NCBI RefSeq assembly: GCF_963675165.1
Contig: NC_087380.1
Span: forward strand, 1,070,303-1,134,302
Source of the DNA: Halichondria panicea
Lineage: Eukaryota; Porifera; Demospongiae; Suberitida; Halichondriidae
Length of the DNA stretch: 64,000 bases
Reading direction: 5' to 3'
This document shows, piece by piece, positions 46,473 to 60,100 of the stretch. Position numbers and translations under genes: made by a program. The stretch's first letter is position 1, and the number at the start of each line of letters is the position of its first letter. A model generated the notes under the pieces. The model did not search any database, was not told the DNA's origin, and saw nothing but the letters and a program-made list of their open reading frames with translations.

Positions 46473-49400
46473 TTATTGTATTCCTCCAGCAGCAGGAGCC
46501 TCACGCCCACTCACAGTCGAGTAGGCATTGTTCTGTGTGTAGCTGTAGTCACCTTTGACCTCTCTGGAGGCTGGGATCTCCTCATATGTGGCAGGGACGG
46601 TCTCGTAGGTAGCGGCTGCACTTTGACCCTGGTCAGTAAGGGGAATGTCTCGAGGAACAGTCCTGTGTGTGGAGAGAACAGATGATATTACTTAGTTAGT
46701 AATTATGACAATAAAAGCTTTCAGTTTATTTAGATCCATATGAAGCTTTTAACAGTTAACTGAACAAAATGTGTCTACTGACACGCTACACAAAACCACA
46801 CAAACTACTTTTACAAACTCACATTTTCCCTTCTCTCTTGTACCAGAGCACTAGGTAGGTCACCATCACTACAGTCACTGCAATCACCACCACCATTGCT
46901 ACCAGGGCCACCACTCCTCCCACCACAGCACCAGTGTTGTCACTCTGACAGAGAGAGCTCTCATCAGTAGAGGCTGTGATGGAATGTAAGAACTGCAATG
47001 ACAACCCACAAGCTGTTAGTACCTAACACAATACATGCTGCGCTCATCTCAATAATAGTACCACTTACTTGTAATGGGAGGAGAGGTAGTGATGACTTCA
47101 ACAATCACTGAAACAGGATAATGCAGGATAAGGATGAGAACACAGACCCATGGCCACTTACGTACCTAACTGCACACAGAAGGCTTGGATGACCCCAGTG
47201 TTATCAGGAATCACACAGCAGTAGGAGCCAGTGAGGCCTGACACAGACCCTCGACGATGGAGTCTGAGTGCACCTGTATCTCCAACACTGTACACTAGAT
47301 CAGTGTTTGAATCATTAATGTCCAGACTCCTTGTGACAGCTGTTCCATTTGGTAGTAGCCATTCTCCTAATCCATTGGCACTATTGGGATTATCTTGTCC
47401 TGTACAGCAAATAGTTGAGTCAGTTCTGCAAGTCAATGCTGTCTCAGTGGTATCTCCGATGGTGTCTATGGCAACCTGTGAGTTCATAACAGCATAGTTG
47501 GTGGTTCCCATGGAGACGTAGACAGGCGGTACTGTGGGGGCGGGGAATTGTAAGTCTGTTAGAGTTCATTGTACTAGCTTACATTGACAGGTTGGAGCTG
47601 ACCCACTCCAGGTCCCATCATTCTGACATTGTCTGAAACTCCCTCCAGAGAGAGTGTAGCCATTGTCACTGAAGGTAGCAATGGTATTAATAGGTCTGCT
47701 GTCAGCAAGTCCATCAGTGTAGGTAATGGCTCCATTCATTAGTGGTGGTAAATCAGAACAAGGTCCTGAAATAGTGAACATACATTCAACCTTCAACATT
47801 AAATTCGACTTACGCTGACACACTGGAGCTGACCCACTCCAGGTACCCCCACTCACACAAGTCCTCACTGCCTCTCCAACAAGACGGTAGCTATTGTTAC
47901 AAGAGTGAGTAGCTGCACTGCCCACTAGTCTGTCGTCACGGGATCCAGCACTGTAGGTGATCATCCCATTGGCCAGTGAGGGTAAGTCAGAACAGGGTAT
48001 CTTTGCATAGGAGTCGATGCACTCAACAAACAAACAAGTACAAGTCATATACTCACCTTGACAAGTTGGAGGTGTCCCATCCCAGATCCCTCTACTCACA
48101 CAGGTCCTGGTGGTGCTCCCTCCAATGAGAGTGTAGCCAGGGTTGCAGCTGTAGTTAGCTCCAGAAAAGATAGGTCTGTTGTTAGGGGATCCAATATTGT
48201 AGCTGATCATTCCATTGGTCGGAGCAGTCAGGTCAGGGCAGGTGGTGGGTGGTTCAGTGGGTCCTGTGCTCACTGTGTAGGGAGTGACATCATCCTTAAC
48301 ATAACTACATTTACTTCACAAATCAGTAATGTTATTCTTCACTGATTACGTGTGTACACTCACAAACACAAACTGTACAAGAGTTACAGAGTTCACCTTG
48401 ACAAGTTGGAGTTGACCCACTCCAGCTCCCTCCACTCACACAGATCCTGGTGGTGGTACCTGCAGTGAAAGTACCTCCAATGAGAGTGTAGCCAGTGTTG
48501 CACGAATGTGTAGCACTAGAGCCTAAAGGTCTGCTGTTAGTGGATCCAGCACTGTACATAATCATCCCATTGGTCAGTGAGGGTAATTCAGGGCAGTTAG
48601 CTGTATGGGAGACGATACACTCAACAAACAAACAGTACAGAGTCCATTCCACTCACGCAGACACAATGTAGCTAACCCACTCCACATTCCATCACTCCTA
48701 CAAGTCCTGGTGGTGTCTCCATCAAGAGTAAAGCCAGTGTCACAGGTGTAGGTGGCCACAGTGTCCACTGGTCTGCTGTTAGTGGATCCAGCACCACCAT
48801 ATATAGTCAATGTCTCCATTTGTCAGTGAGGGTAGGTCAGAGCAGGTTATCACTATGGGAACAGGTACACACTCAACGTACACATTCAGCCATTCCTTAC
48901 TCTGACACACTGGAACTGACCCACTCCACACTCCATCACTCCCACAAGTCCTGGTACTGCCTCCATTGAGAGTGTAGCCAGTGTTACAGGTGAAGGTGGC
49001 CACAGTGTCCACTGGTCTGCTGTCAGTGGATCCAGCACCACCATAGTCAATGTTCCCATTTGTCAGTGAGGGTAGGTCAGAACATGTTATCACTATGGGA
49101 ACAGGCACACACTCAACGTACACAATATTACACATTCCTTACTCTGACACACTGGAGCTGGCCCACTCCACTCTCCATCACTCCCACAAGTCCTCACTGA
49201 CACTCCAACCAGAGTGTAGTCACCAAAGCAGCTGTATCTGGCTGTAGCACCCACTGGTCTGTTGTTAGAGGATCCACCAGCATGCCATAGGTTATGGCTC
49301 CATTGGTGGGGGCCGGGAGATTATCAGAACATGTGATAGTAGGTGCAACTGTAGGAGGTGAAGGTTATGCAATGAAACTGAGCAAATTTGATCGGTATTA

Positions 49401-50145
49401 AAATAATTACGTGAGTAATAGATGCGGCGCATGTACTTCATAACCTCTGACCTTTTAGTCTTGACCTATGTAGATCTACTGTGCTGGTACCAAGCTATAC
49501 TGAAACTAGCCATGGCACCAAGCTAGTTATTCAAGGCGCGACTAGGTAAGGTAGCTTGAGATAAGGGGATGCTCCAATACTCGTGCTTCCTACTCCCCTG
49601 CACTCACCCAGGTTAGCACAGAGGGTCATATCTCCTCCAGTAGTTGGTACAGTACAACAGTAGGACCCGGTTGGAGTGAGGGGGTTGTTAGACTGTCTAC
49701 GGTATAGTCTGACGAGCTGAGGTGCATTCCTCACAATGTAGAACTGCTGTCCAGCAGCCACTGAGCCACCATTGTTCAGTACCACACTCCCATCAGGATA
49801 CGTCCACTGTCCCAGTGCTCCCATACCATTGTTGTCAGCTTTACTTCTACAGCAGGTAGTGAGGTCAGTGTGACAGGTGAGAGAAGGGAGACCACCATCC
49901 TCTCCAATGTCAGCGATGAGGATCTCAATATTGTCAGTAGTGATACTAGGACCAGATCCCAGAGTCAGGTAGACTATGAGGTTAGACCATAGATTAAGGA
50001 ATTATACAGAGTTCATAGGTATCACCAATCTAAGCTAGTTGAGATATCACACTCAGGATACTAGCTTATCAACTAGATTACCTTGTCCCCAGCAGGTGGA
50101 CATAGCACACAACAGCAGCAGAGGCAGAACACCTTGAGTCTCCAT
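46473..50145 (-). pseudogene. Sushi/CC-Ig receptor F, probably damaged
   Basis: Exons 50145-50082 (signal), 49973-49608 (N CC-Ig), sushi 49348-49143, 49092-48901, 48852-48657, 48600-48397, 48272-48057, 48002-47814 and 47765-47583, CC-Ig 47531-47166, linker 47107-47069, transmembrane 46973-46823, tail 46662-46473. Two sushi exons are out of frame by comparison with paralogues (206 bases with a +5 insertion near 49284, and 196 bases with a +4 TATA insertion near 48803). The acceptor of sushi 48002-47814 is AA instead of AG. The last sushi has lost a Cys codon (ATFSDNG for ATFTCDNG). All affected exons have symmetric phase-1 borders, so skipping would restore the frame; otherwise this is a pseudogene. 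Tail and membrane exons are intact. Confidence 0.6.
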
Positions 50146-50807
50146 TGCATGCACAACCTTCCTTATCTCTGTTTGGATAATATCTGTTTGGAAGTTGTTC
50201 CATTAAGGATCTTTACCCACCCACATGGAGTTAGGACGTTAAAGTAGAATAAAACGGCCCAGAACAATGGCATTTTGTTGTAAATTTTCTATCATATACA
50301 CATGTACCTGAACTGAATGTAAAAACTGCATGTTTAATGTACATGAATTACTGTTTGATCAGTCTCCCGATTACCTAATCGGGGTCATCCTTTATTAGTA
50401 AACTTTGTGCGCTGTCTATGACATTATGTTATGATGGCCGCGCAGTGCAGGGCACCAGTTGTGACAATTAAAGCATCAACAGCAGGTGAAGGGTTAAGGT
50501 TGCAGTAACACGGCTAGTGTGAGGACATTAATCTGGACAACGATAGAGTAAAATGGGAGGCTGGTTTAGTAAAGCTTGATTTAGACGGTAAATTGGCTGA
50601 TACAGTGAAGAGCATTTTCATTAAACTGCACACATGGTGTTTTTACACAAAAAGGTACTCCATTATTATAATTATTACATTGAAAACCATCACATTTTTG
50701 AGGTGAAACACATTGTGAGAAGGGGAGGGGCTGATGAAGTATGTATAACTGTGTGCTCTGTACAAAGTAACATCAATATTTTCTACTTGAGTCATGTGAT
50801 AGTTCAG
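50146..50807. other. Intergenic region F/G
   Basis: This holds the receptor F upstream box, the shared spacer segments (near 50430-50510) and the conserved 3' flank of receptor G. No gene is seen. Confidence 0.55.
50196..50230 (-). promoter_or_regulatory. Conserved upstream box, receptor F
   Basis: Core TTGTTCCATTAAGGATCTTT then ACCCACCCACATGGAG, 51 bases upstream of the start codon. Confidence 0.6.
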
Positions 50808-53800
50808 TTATTGTATTCCTCCAGCAGCAGGAGCCTCACGCCCACTCACAGTCGAGTAGGCATTGTTCTGTGTGTAGCTGTAGTCACCTTTGACCTCTCT
50901 GGAGGCTGGGATCTCCTCATAAGTGGCAGGGACGGTCTCGTAGGTAGCGGCTGCACTTTGACCCTGGTCAGTAAGGGAGACATCTCGAGGAACAGTCCTG
51001 TGTGTGGAGAGACAAATAAACTTGTACATAATTATAGCAATTTGTCTTAACAGCTTGTTTAGTCCATATAAAGCTTTGTTTACACTGTTCAAACAAAGTG
51101 CTACTTAAACTAATGACACAAACCACAACTCACATTTTCCCTCCTCTCTTGTACCGGAGCACTAGGTAGGTCACCATCACTACACCAGTTACTATAGCCA
51201 CCACTGCTACCAGGGCCACCACTCCTCCCACCACAGCACCAGTGTTGTCACTCTGGGGACAGGAACAGCCAGTAGAGGCTGTAATGGAATGTAGCATTAT
51301 GAGAAAAGAAAGGACTTCAGCCACTAATTGCACAAAGCTTATTTACGTACCATACCTAACTGCACACAGAAGGCTTGATGATCATTATTGTTAATCTATT
51401 AGAGTACATTGTGTACTTGCATTGACAAGTGAGATCTGCTCCACTCCACGATCCGTTAGTTAGATAGACACACTCTGGTAGCAGTGCTGGTAGTGGAGGA
51501 TCCGTATCCATTCAAGCAGATCTGTGTGGCCACGGCTCCCTCTAGTCTGGGGGTGGTTGTTGGACTGTAGATTATCACTCCATTGGTTGGTACGGTGAGG
51601 TCAGGACAGGTAGTCGGTGGAGGTTCAGTGGGTCCTGCATGAGTTGAATCAATGAACTCAAGTGGTGGAAAGTGTACACAACTCACCTTGACAAGTTGGA
51701 GGTGACCCACTCCAGCTCCCTCCACTCACACAGACCCTGGTGATGTCCCCTCCAGTGAGAGTGTAGCCATTACTACAGCTGTAGGTAGCTCCAGTGTCCA
51801 CTGGTCTGATGTCAGGGGATCCACCATTGTAGGAAACCATCAGTGTGGGTAATACTAAATCAGGGCAGGTTATCTCTGTACGGGAATAGGTACATTCAAC
51901 AAAAGAATAGCTAATACTCAGTACTACTTACGCTGGCACACTGGAGCTAACCCACTCCACACTCCATCACTCACACATACCCTGATGGTACCTCCATTGA
52001 GAGTGTAGCCAGGGTTACAGGTGTAGGTAACACTAGAGCTGAAAGGTCTGTTGCCAGGGGATCCAGCACTGTACATAATCATCCCATTGATCAGTGAGGG
52101 TAAGTCAGGGCAGTTAGCTGTATGGGAGACGATACACTTAACAAACAAACAGTACAAAGTTCATTCCACTTACGCTGACAAGTTGGAGTTGACCCACTCC
52201 ACACTCCATCACTCTCACAAGTCCTGGTGGTTATGCCTCCAGTGAGAGTGTAGCCAGTGTCACAGGTGTAGGTGGCCACAGTGTCCACTGGTCTCAGACT
52301 AGCAGTCCCCATATTGTAGCTAATCATTCCATTGGTTGGTACAGTGAGGTCAGGACAGGTGGTGGGTGGTTCAGTGGGTCCTGTGTTCACTGTATCAAGA
52401 AAGGTGAAGCAACTGTTAAGATGTAGTGGAACTCACATTGACAGGTTAGAGCTGACCCACTCCAGGTCCCATCATTCTGACAAGCTCTGAAACTCCCTCC
52501 AGTGAGAGTGTAGCCATTGTCAAGTGAAGGTAGCAATGCTATTAATAGGTCTGCTGTCAGTAAGTCCATCAGTGTAGGTAATGACTCCATTCAATAGTGG
52601 TGGTAAATCAAAACAAGTTCCTGAAATAGTCATTCATTCAACAAGTGAACAGTACAATTTGAATTCCACTTACGCAGCTGACAAGTTGGAGGTGACCCAT
52701 CCCAGTTCCCTTCAGTCACACAGATCCTGGTGGTACCTCCAGTGAGAGTGTAGCCAGTGTTGCAGGAGTGCACAGCACTAGAGCTGAAAGGTCTGTTGCT
52801 AGGGGATCCAGCACTGTACATGATCATCCCATTGGCCAGTGATGGTAAGTCACGGCAGTTAGCTGTATGGGAGACGATACACTCAACAAACAAACAGTAC
52901 AAAGTCCATTCCACTTACGCTGACAAGTTGGAGCTAACCCACTCCACACTCCATCACTCCCACAAGTCCTGGTGGTGCTTCCATCGATGATAGCGTAGCC
53001 AGTGTCACAGGTGTGAGTGGCCACAGTGCCCACTGGTCTGCTGTCAGTTGATCCAGCACCACTATAGTCGATGATCCCATTTGCCAGTGAGGGTAGGGCA
53101 GAGCAGGTTATCACTATGGGAACAGGTACACACTCAACGTACACATTATTATACATTCAGTCATTCCTTACTCTGACACACTGGAGCTGGTGATGAGCTC
53201 CACTCTCCATCACTCCCACAAGTCCTCACTGACACTCCAACCAGAGTGTAGCCACCAAAGCAGCTGTAAGTGGCTGTAGCGCCCACTGGTCTGTTGTTAG
53301 GGGATCCACCAACATAGAGTATGCCTCCATTAGAGATGGTCGGGAGATTATCAGAACATGTGACTGAAGTAGGTGCAACTGCAAGAGGGGGGGGGCAAAG
53401 GTTATGAGGATACAATGAAACTAAGAGAGTTGTGATGGTTTCATGAACTTATGAAAATGAACATGTACACATGCTGGCTGACATAAAATACAGAAGTAAG
53501 GCAATGATAATCCACTCACCCAGGTTAGCACAGAGGGTCATCTCTCCTCCAGTAGTTGGTACAGTACAACAGTAGGACCCGGTTCGAGTGAGGGGGTTGG
53601 TAGTCTCTCTACGAGCCAGTCTGATGACCTGAGGTGCCCCCCTTACACTGTAGAATTGCTGTCCAGCAGTCGCTGAGGCTCCATTACCCAGTATCACACT
53701 CCCATCAGGATACGTCCACTGTCCCAGTGCTCCATTACCATTGTTGTCAGCAACACTTCTACAGCAGGTAGTGAAGTCAGTGTGACAGGTGAGAGAAGGG

Positions 53801-54074
53801 AGACCAGCATCCTCTCCAATGTCAGTGATGAGGATCTCAGTATTGTTAGTAGTGATACTAGGACCAGATCCCAGAGTCAGGTAGACTATGAATGATAGAC
53901 CATAGATTAAAAAATTAGACAGACAACACAGAGCTCACACCAATACAATAATTATAGCAGTAAACTAGTTAGCTAGTTGAGGTATCACAATATTATCACA
54001 GGATTACCTTGCTGTCCCCAGCAGGTGGATACAGTACACAACAGCAACAGAAGTTGAACACCTTGAGTCTCCAT
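50808..54074 (-). pseudogene. Sushi/CC-Ig receptor G, probably damaged
   Basis: Exons 54074-54008 (signal), 53885-53520 (N CC-Ig), sushi 53378-53172, 53113-52919, 52862-52674, 52620-52437, 52389-52174, 52117-51932, 51875-51687 and 51634-51421, transmembrane 51278-51134, tail 50997-50808. With eight sushi exons it is the longest in the array. The 52620-52437 exon is 184 bases (a 2-base deletion that also removes a Cys). The 51634-51421 exon is 214 bases (a 4-base GTTA duplication) and its donor is GC instead of GT. Both could be skipped in frame. It shares with B and D the loss of the membrane-proximal CC-Ig exon (remnant 51345-51380). The tail ends GGIQ. Confidence 0.6.
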
Positions 54075-54397
54075 TGCATGCACAATCTCTTCTTGTACAA
54101 GAGATACAGTTATCTGTTTGGAAGTTATTTCATTAAGGATCTTTACCCACCCACATGGAGATACATACTGAGGTTAAAATAGAATAAAAACGGTCCAGAA
54201 CAATATTTATCCATTATCTTATCACTATCCATGCCTTTTATATCCTTTATAGAAAAATATGGAGTGCCATTGTGTCAAAACACCAATGTGTAAAAAACTG
54301 CATTTTTAATGTATAAAAACTCATTACTGTATCAGTCTCCCGATTACCTAATTCGGTTTACTAAATCAGTTATTTTCTACTTGAGTCATGTGATAGT
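54075..54397. other. Intergenic region G/H
   Basis: This 323-base spacer is shorter than the others. It has the receptor G upstream box but lacks the GGTGAAGGGTTAAGG spacer segment, so part of the usual intergenic block was deleted. Confidence 0.5.
54125..54160 (-). promoter_or_regulatory. Conserved upstream box, receptor G
   Basis: Core TTATTTCATTAAGGATCTTT then ACCCACCCACATGGAG, 51 bases upstream of the start codon. Confidence 0.6.
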
Positions 54398-56900
54398 TCA
54401 GTTATCATATATTCCTCCAGCAGCAGGAGCCTCACGCCCACTCACAGTCGAGTAGGCATTGTTCTGTGTGTAGCTGTAGTCACCTTTGACCTCTCTCGAG
54501 GCTGGGATCTCCTCATAAGTGGCAGGGACGGTCTCGTAGGTAGCGGCTGCACTTTGACCCTGGTCAGTAAGGGGGATATCTCGAGGAACAGTCCTGTGTG
54601 TGGAGAGAACAGATGATATTACTATTAGTAGTAATTATGACAATAAAAGCTTTCAGTTTGTTTAGTCCATATAAAGCTTGTTTACACAACAAAGTGTGTC
54701 TACTTAAACTAATGACACAAACCACTTTAAACCAACTCACATTTTCCCTCCTCTCTTGTACCGGAGCACTAGGTAGGTCACCATCACTACAGTCACTGCA
54801 ATCACCACCACCACTGCTACCAGGGCCACCACTCCTCCCACCACAGCACCAGTGTTGTCACACTGACAGAGAGAGCTCTCATCAATAGAGGCTGTAATGG
54901 ACAACCCACAAGTTGTTAGTACTAACCTAACACAATACATGCTGTACTCATCTCAATAATAGTACCACTTACTTGTAGTGGAAGGAGAGGTAGTGATGAC
55001 TCCAGTCACTGAAACACAGCACAATACAGTAACAGGATGAGAACACAGACCCACTCACCTAACTCTACACAGAATGTCACATCTACTCCAGTATTATCAG
55101 GAATCACACAGCAGTAGGAGCCAGTGGGACCTGACACAGACCCTCGATGATGGAGTCTGAGTGCACCTGTATCTCCAACACTGTACAGTATATCCGTGTT
55201 TGAATCAGTAATGTCGAGACTCCTAGTGACAGCGGTTCCATTCGGAAACAGCCAATCATTGGCACTATTGGGATTATCTTGTCCTGTACAGCAAATAGTT
55301 GAGTCAGTCCTGCAAGTCAATGCTGTCTCAGTGGTATCTCCGATGGTGTCTATGGCAACCTGTGAGTTACTAGCAGCATAGTTGGTGGTTCCCATGGAGA
55401 CGTAGACAGGAGGTACTGAGGGGTGGGGGATTGTAACTCTGTTAGAGTTCATTGTACTAGCTTACATTGACAAGTGAGAGCTATTCCACTCCAGGTCCCA
55501 TCATTCTGACAAGTTCTGAAACTCCCTCCAGTGAGAGTGTAGCCATTGTCACAAGTGAAGGTAGCAATGGTATTAACAGGTCTGCTGTCAACAAGTCCAC
55601 CAGTGTAGGTCACGGTAATGACCCCATTTATTAGTGGTGGTAAATCAGAACAAGGTCCTGAAAATGAATAGTGAACATACATTCAAACTGTATAAATCTT
55701 ACGCTGACACACTGGAGCTGACCCACTCCACACTCCACCACTCCCACAAGTCCTGGAGCTGGTGTTGAGCTCCACTCTCCATCACTCCCACAAGTCCTCA
55801 CTGACACTCCAACCAGAGTGTAGGGACCAAAGCAGCTGTACTCAGCTGTAGCACCCACTGGTCTGTTGTCAGTGGATCCACCAGTATAGGTTATGCCTCC
55901 ATTAGTGGGGGCCGGGAGATTATCTGAACACGGGATTGGAGGAACTGCAAGAGGAGATATGGAAAGCGCATGATACAATAGAACTGCATAGAAAAGTTGT
56001 AATGGTTTCTTGAACTCATGAAAGGGATAACACATACAAATACTAGGTGGGTACTGAGGGAGGTGGCTGAATACTGAATACTGACAAATACGGCGGTCAC
56101 AAAAATGTGGCATTGTATACATTCCCTGAGATCAATTCAAATTTTGTATATCAGTATCAAAATTCAAATTCTAAGCGAGTATTTAAATATATGATGCATG
56201 TGCTTCATAACCTCTGACCTTTTAGTCTTGACCTATGTACTGTGCTGCTACCAAGCTAGCTAGCTATAGCCCTGGTACCAAGAGAGGAGCGACTAGGTAT
56301 GGTAGCTTGAGATAAGAGAGTGCTCCAGCACCCATGCTTCCTACTCCCTTGTACTTACCTAGGTTAGCACAGAGGGTCATATCTCCTCCAGTAGTTGGTA
56401 CAGTACAGCAGTAGGACCCGGTTGGAGTGAGGGGGTTGGTAGTTTCTCTACGGTTTAATCTGATGACCTTACGAGTATTCTTATTAATGTAGAATTGCTG
56501 TCCAGCATTATTTGAGGCACCATTCCTCAGTATCACACTTCCATCAGGATACGTCCACTGTCCTAGTGCTCCACTACCATTGTTGTCACCACTTCTACAG
56601 CAGGCAGTGAGGTCAGTGTGACAGGTGAGAGAAGGGAGACCAACATCAGCATCCTCTCCAATGTCAGTGATGAGGATCTCAGTATTGTTAGTAGTGGTGA
56701 TACTAGAACTGGATCCCAGAGTCAAGTAGACTATGAATGATTTATAGACAGAGCTCACAGGTATCACCAAGATATAGCTAACCTAGTTGAGATATCACAC
56801 TCAGGATACCTAGCTTATCAACTAGATTACCTTGTCCCCAGCAGGTGGACACAGCACACAACAGCAACAGCAGCAGAAGCTGAACATTTTGAGTCTCCAT
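54398..56900 (-). CDS. Sushi/CC-Ig transmembrane receptor H
   Basis: Exons 56900-56831 (signal), 56730-56359 (N CC-Ig), 55944-55703 (sushi, chimeric), 55657-55466 (sushi), 55415-55059 (CC-Ig), 55008-54973 (linker), 54891-54741 (transmembrane), 54593-54398 (tail). The membrane-proximal CC-Ig is shortened by three codons (SANDWLFPNG). The 242-base sushi exon carries two consecutive sushi C-termini fused at GGAGCTGG and is out of frame by two bases; skipping it would leave a complete frame with both CC-Ig domains and one sushi. The tail ends GIYDN. A clear upstream box is not seen; only a degenerate GTAAAGATCGTTAATCGAAC lies near 56953. Confidence 0.65.
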
Positions 56901-57163
56901 TGCATATGATTGCATGCACAATTTGCAACCTCTCTTATGTCCATCTCAGATGGTAAAGATCGTTAATCGAACAACTTCCTTACACACGATTGTTGTCTAA
57001 AAGCCATTGACATTTTTATTTTATTTTTTGAGTTGAAACATAATTATTGTGAGAAGGAGAGGGGCTGATGCGTAAATATCTGCACGCTGTGTAAAAACTA
57101 AAAATACAAACTATACAAAAATAAATACTTTATACTTATTGAGTCATAATTATGATAAATCAG

Positions 57164-60100
57164 TTATTGTATTCCTCCAGCAGCAGGAGCCTCACGCCCA
57201 CTCACAGTCAAGTAGGCATTGTTCTGTGTGTAGCTGTAGTCACCTTTGACCTCTTTGGAGGCTGGGATCTCCTCATAAGTGGCAGGGACGGTCTCATAGG
57301 TAGCAGCTGCACTCTGACCCTGGTCAGTAAGGGAGATATCTGGAGGAACAGTCCTGTGTGTGGAGAGACAAATAAACTTTGTAGTAATTTGTCATAACAG
57401 CTTGTTTAGTCCATATAAAGCTTGTTTACACTGTTCAAACAAAGTGCTACTTAAACTAATGTACACAAACCACACAAACCACTTTAAACCAACTCACATT
57501 TTCCCTCCTCTCTTGTACCGGAGCACTAGGTAGGTCACCATCACTACACCAGTTACTATAGCCACCATTGCTACCAGGGCCACCACTCCTCCCACCACAG
57601 CACCAGTGTTGTCACACTGAGCACCGACAGAGCTCTCATCAGTAGAGGCTGTAATGGAATGTATATGAACTGACAACCCACAATAATTATGTCACCAACC
57701 TAACACAATACATGCAGTATCCATCCCTCCACTGGTAGGCACCACACAGCAGTAGAGACCACCAGGAGCAGCAGCTGTTCCACTCATCATCAGACTGACA
57801 CTCATCTGATCTCTGCTAACATACAACGCTCCATCCTCCATAATAACAGAGCCATTAGGATAGTACCAATCTCCAGTGTTCCCCTCACAGCAGCCAGCAA
57901 GGTCAGTATGACAGACGAGGCCACTCCCATCTCCCACGGTGGACAGAGGGATCTCAGAGAGCCCAGACAAGTAGTTGGTGGAGGAGAGGGACAAGTACAC
58001 AGGGGGAGGGACTATGGGGGGGTCGTGATAATATATATAGCCACATTGCAAAAATGACCGCTTACTCTGGCAAGATGGTGAGGTGCTCCAGTTACCAGTA
58101 CTCAAACATGTGATGGTTTCAGAGCCAATCAGAAGGTATCCAGTGTCACAGGTGAAGGTCGCCTCTCCTCCGATTATTGTGCTGGTTGGTTGTCCGGGAG
58201 ATCCGTTGTCAATAGAGGGAGGGGGGCCACAGGAAACTGTCAACAAGGATATTTAGTATTTGCTATAACTATTAATTTTGTCCTCACCTCGACAAGTTGG
58301 AGGTGACCCATTCCATGTTCTGTCATTCTGACAAACTCTGACACTGTCTCCATTGAGAGTGTAGCCAGTGTTGCAGCTGTGTGTAGCTATGGTGTTGATA
58401 GGTCTGATGTCAGTGGATCCACCATTATAAGAAATGGCTCCATTAGGCAGAGAGGGTAAGTCAGAACAGATTAGTATCTCTGTATGCATAGGAATATATA
58501 TACTCAGCAAATACAGCACAAGTATTTACTTACGTTGACAAGTTGGAGCTGACCCACTCCACACTCCATCACTCCCACAAGTCCTGGTGGTGCCTCCATT
58601 GAGAGTGCAGCCAGGGACACAGGTGTAGGTGGCCACAGTGCCCACTGGTCTCGGACTAGTAGTCCCCGTATTGTAGCTGATCATTCCATTGGACGGAGCA
58701 GTGAGATCAGAGCAGGTGGTGGGTGGTTCAGTGGGTCCTGTGTTCACTGCAATTATCGAGTGTGAGATGCATAACTTAACTATACGTTAACTTGACGTAA
58801 TTATTTCTAACCATAAATTTGATTCCATTGGGTTTATGCGTATAAGTCCATACGGTATAGACTCTCGTTAATATGGTCACCCTTGGGACAGTGCAGCTTG
58901 GCCGAAATAGCGAGGTGGCTATATTTCAGGAAATAATCACGACTAAAAAATGACCCTACCTCAAATCTAAATGCGGTTCTGTCTCAAGGATAATGAATTG
59001 TTATGCTCTCAACTTTATCTGCCAAACCACAGCACAAACGTCATATCCGGCCGTAATAAATGTCATGATACATTAAAACCTAGTTTGGGGCAGCCAGCTG
59101 GTCAGTATAATACAGAATAGCGAGTGGTAATTTTTGTGCAGTAAACATCTAGCTAGCTATCTGTGCCAAACCAAATGCCGTTAGGCCATGCAAGTTAGTT
59201 TGTAGTTTCTCAGGCCCTCGAAGTTAAAGTTAAATATTATGTGACCTCAAATTAGAGGCACTAAAAGAAAAAGGATAAATTTGTATGGGTTTTTGGTCAT
59301 GAATATAATTATGACTAAAATTAAATTATGCACTTCCACTTATTGAGGAGGTTAGGGGTGTTTTCAATTAAAATTATATGAATATCATTATCATAATCCG
59401 GTTGCTATTTTAGGAATGATACCCTGAGAAACTACAAATTGACTTTGTGTAGGAGTTACAGAGCTCACCTTGACAAGTTGGAGGTGACCCACTCCAGATC
59501 CTTTCAGTCACACAGACCCTGGTGGTACTAACAGTGAGAGTGTAGCCATGGTTACAGCTGTAGGTAGCACTAGAGCCGACAGGTCTGTTGTTAGTGGATC
59601 CAGCACTGTACATAATCATCCCATTGGCTAGTGAGGGTAGGTCAGGGCAGTTAGCTGTATGGGAGATGATACAGTCAACAAACAAACAGTACAGAGTCCA
59701 TAATTATACGTACGCTGGCAATTAGGAGGTAGCCCATTCCCACTGCCACTCCACACTCCATCACTCCCACAAGTCCTGGTGGTGACTCCATTGAGAGTGT
59801 AGCCAGTGTCACAGGTGTAGGTGGCCATAGTGTCCACTTGTCTGCTGTTAGTAGATCCAGCACCACCATAGTCAATGTCCCCATTTGTCAGTGAGGGTAG
59901 GTCAGAGCAGGTTACTATGGGAACAGGTACACACTCAACGTACACATTATTACACATTCAGTCATTCCTTACGCTGACACACTGGAGCTGACCCACTCCA
60001 CTCTCCATCACTCCCACAAGTACTAGTCCTCACTGACACTCCAACCAGACGGTAGTCACCAAAGCAGCTGTAAGTGGCTGTAGCACCCACTGGTCTGTTG

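Noticed and set aside
32188-57397. Recurrent plus-strand frame starting MSHVIVQLLYSSSSRSLTPT near each receptor 3' end
   Set aside because: It is the antisense of the conserved tail exon; its conservation follows from the tail coding sequence.
58747-59468. Extra exon in the long intron of receptor I
   Set aside because: No sushi or CC-Ig cysteine pattern and no matched splice pair in either frame.
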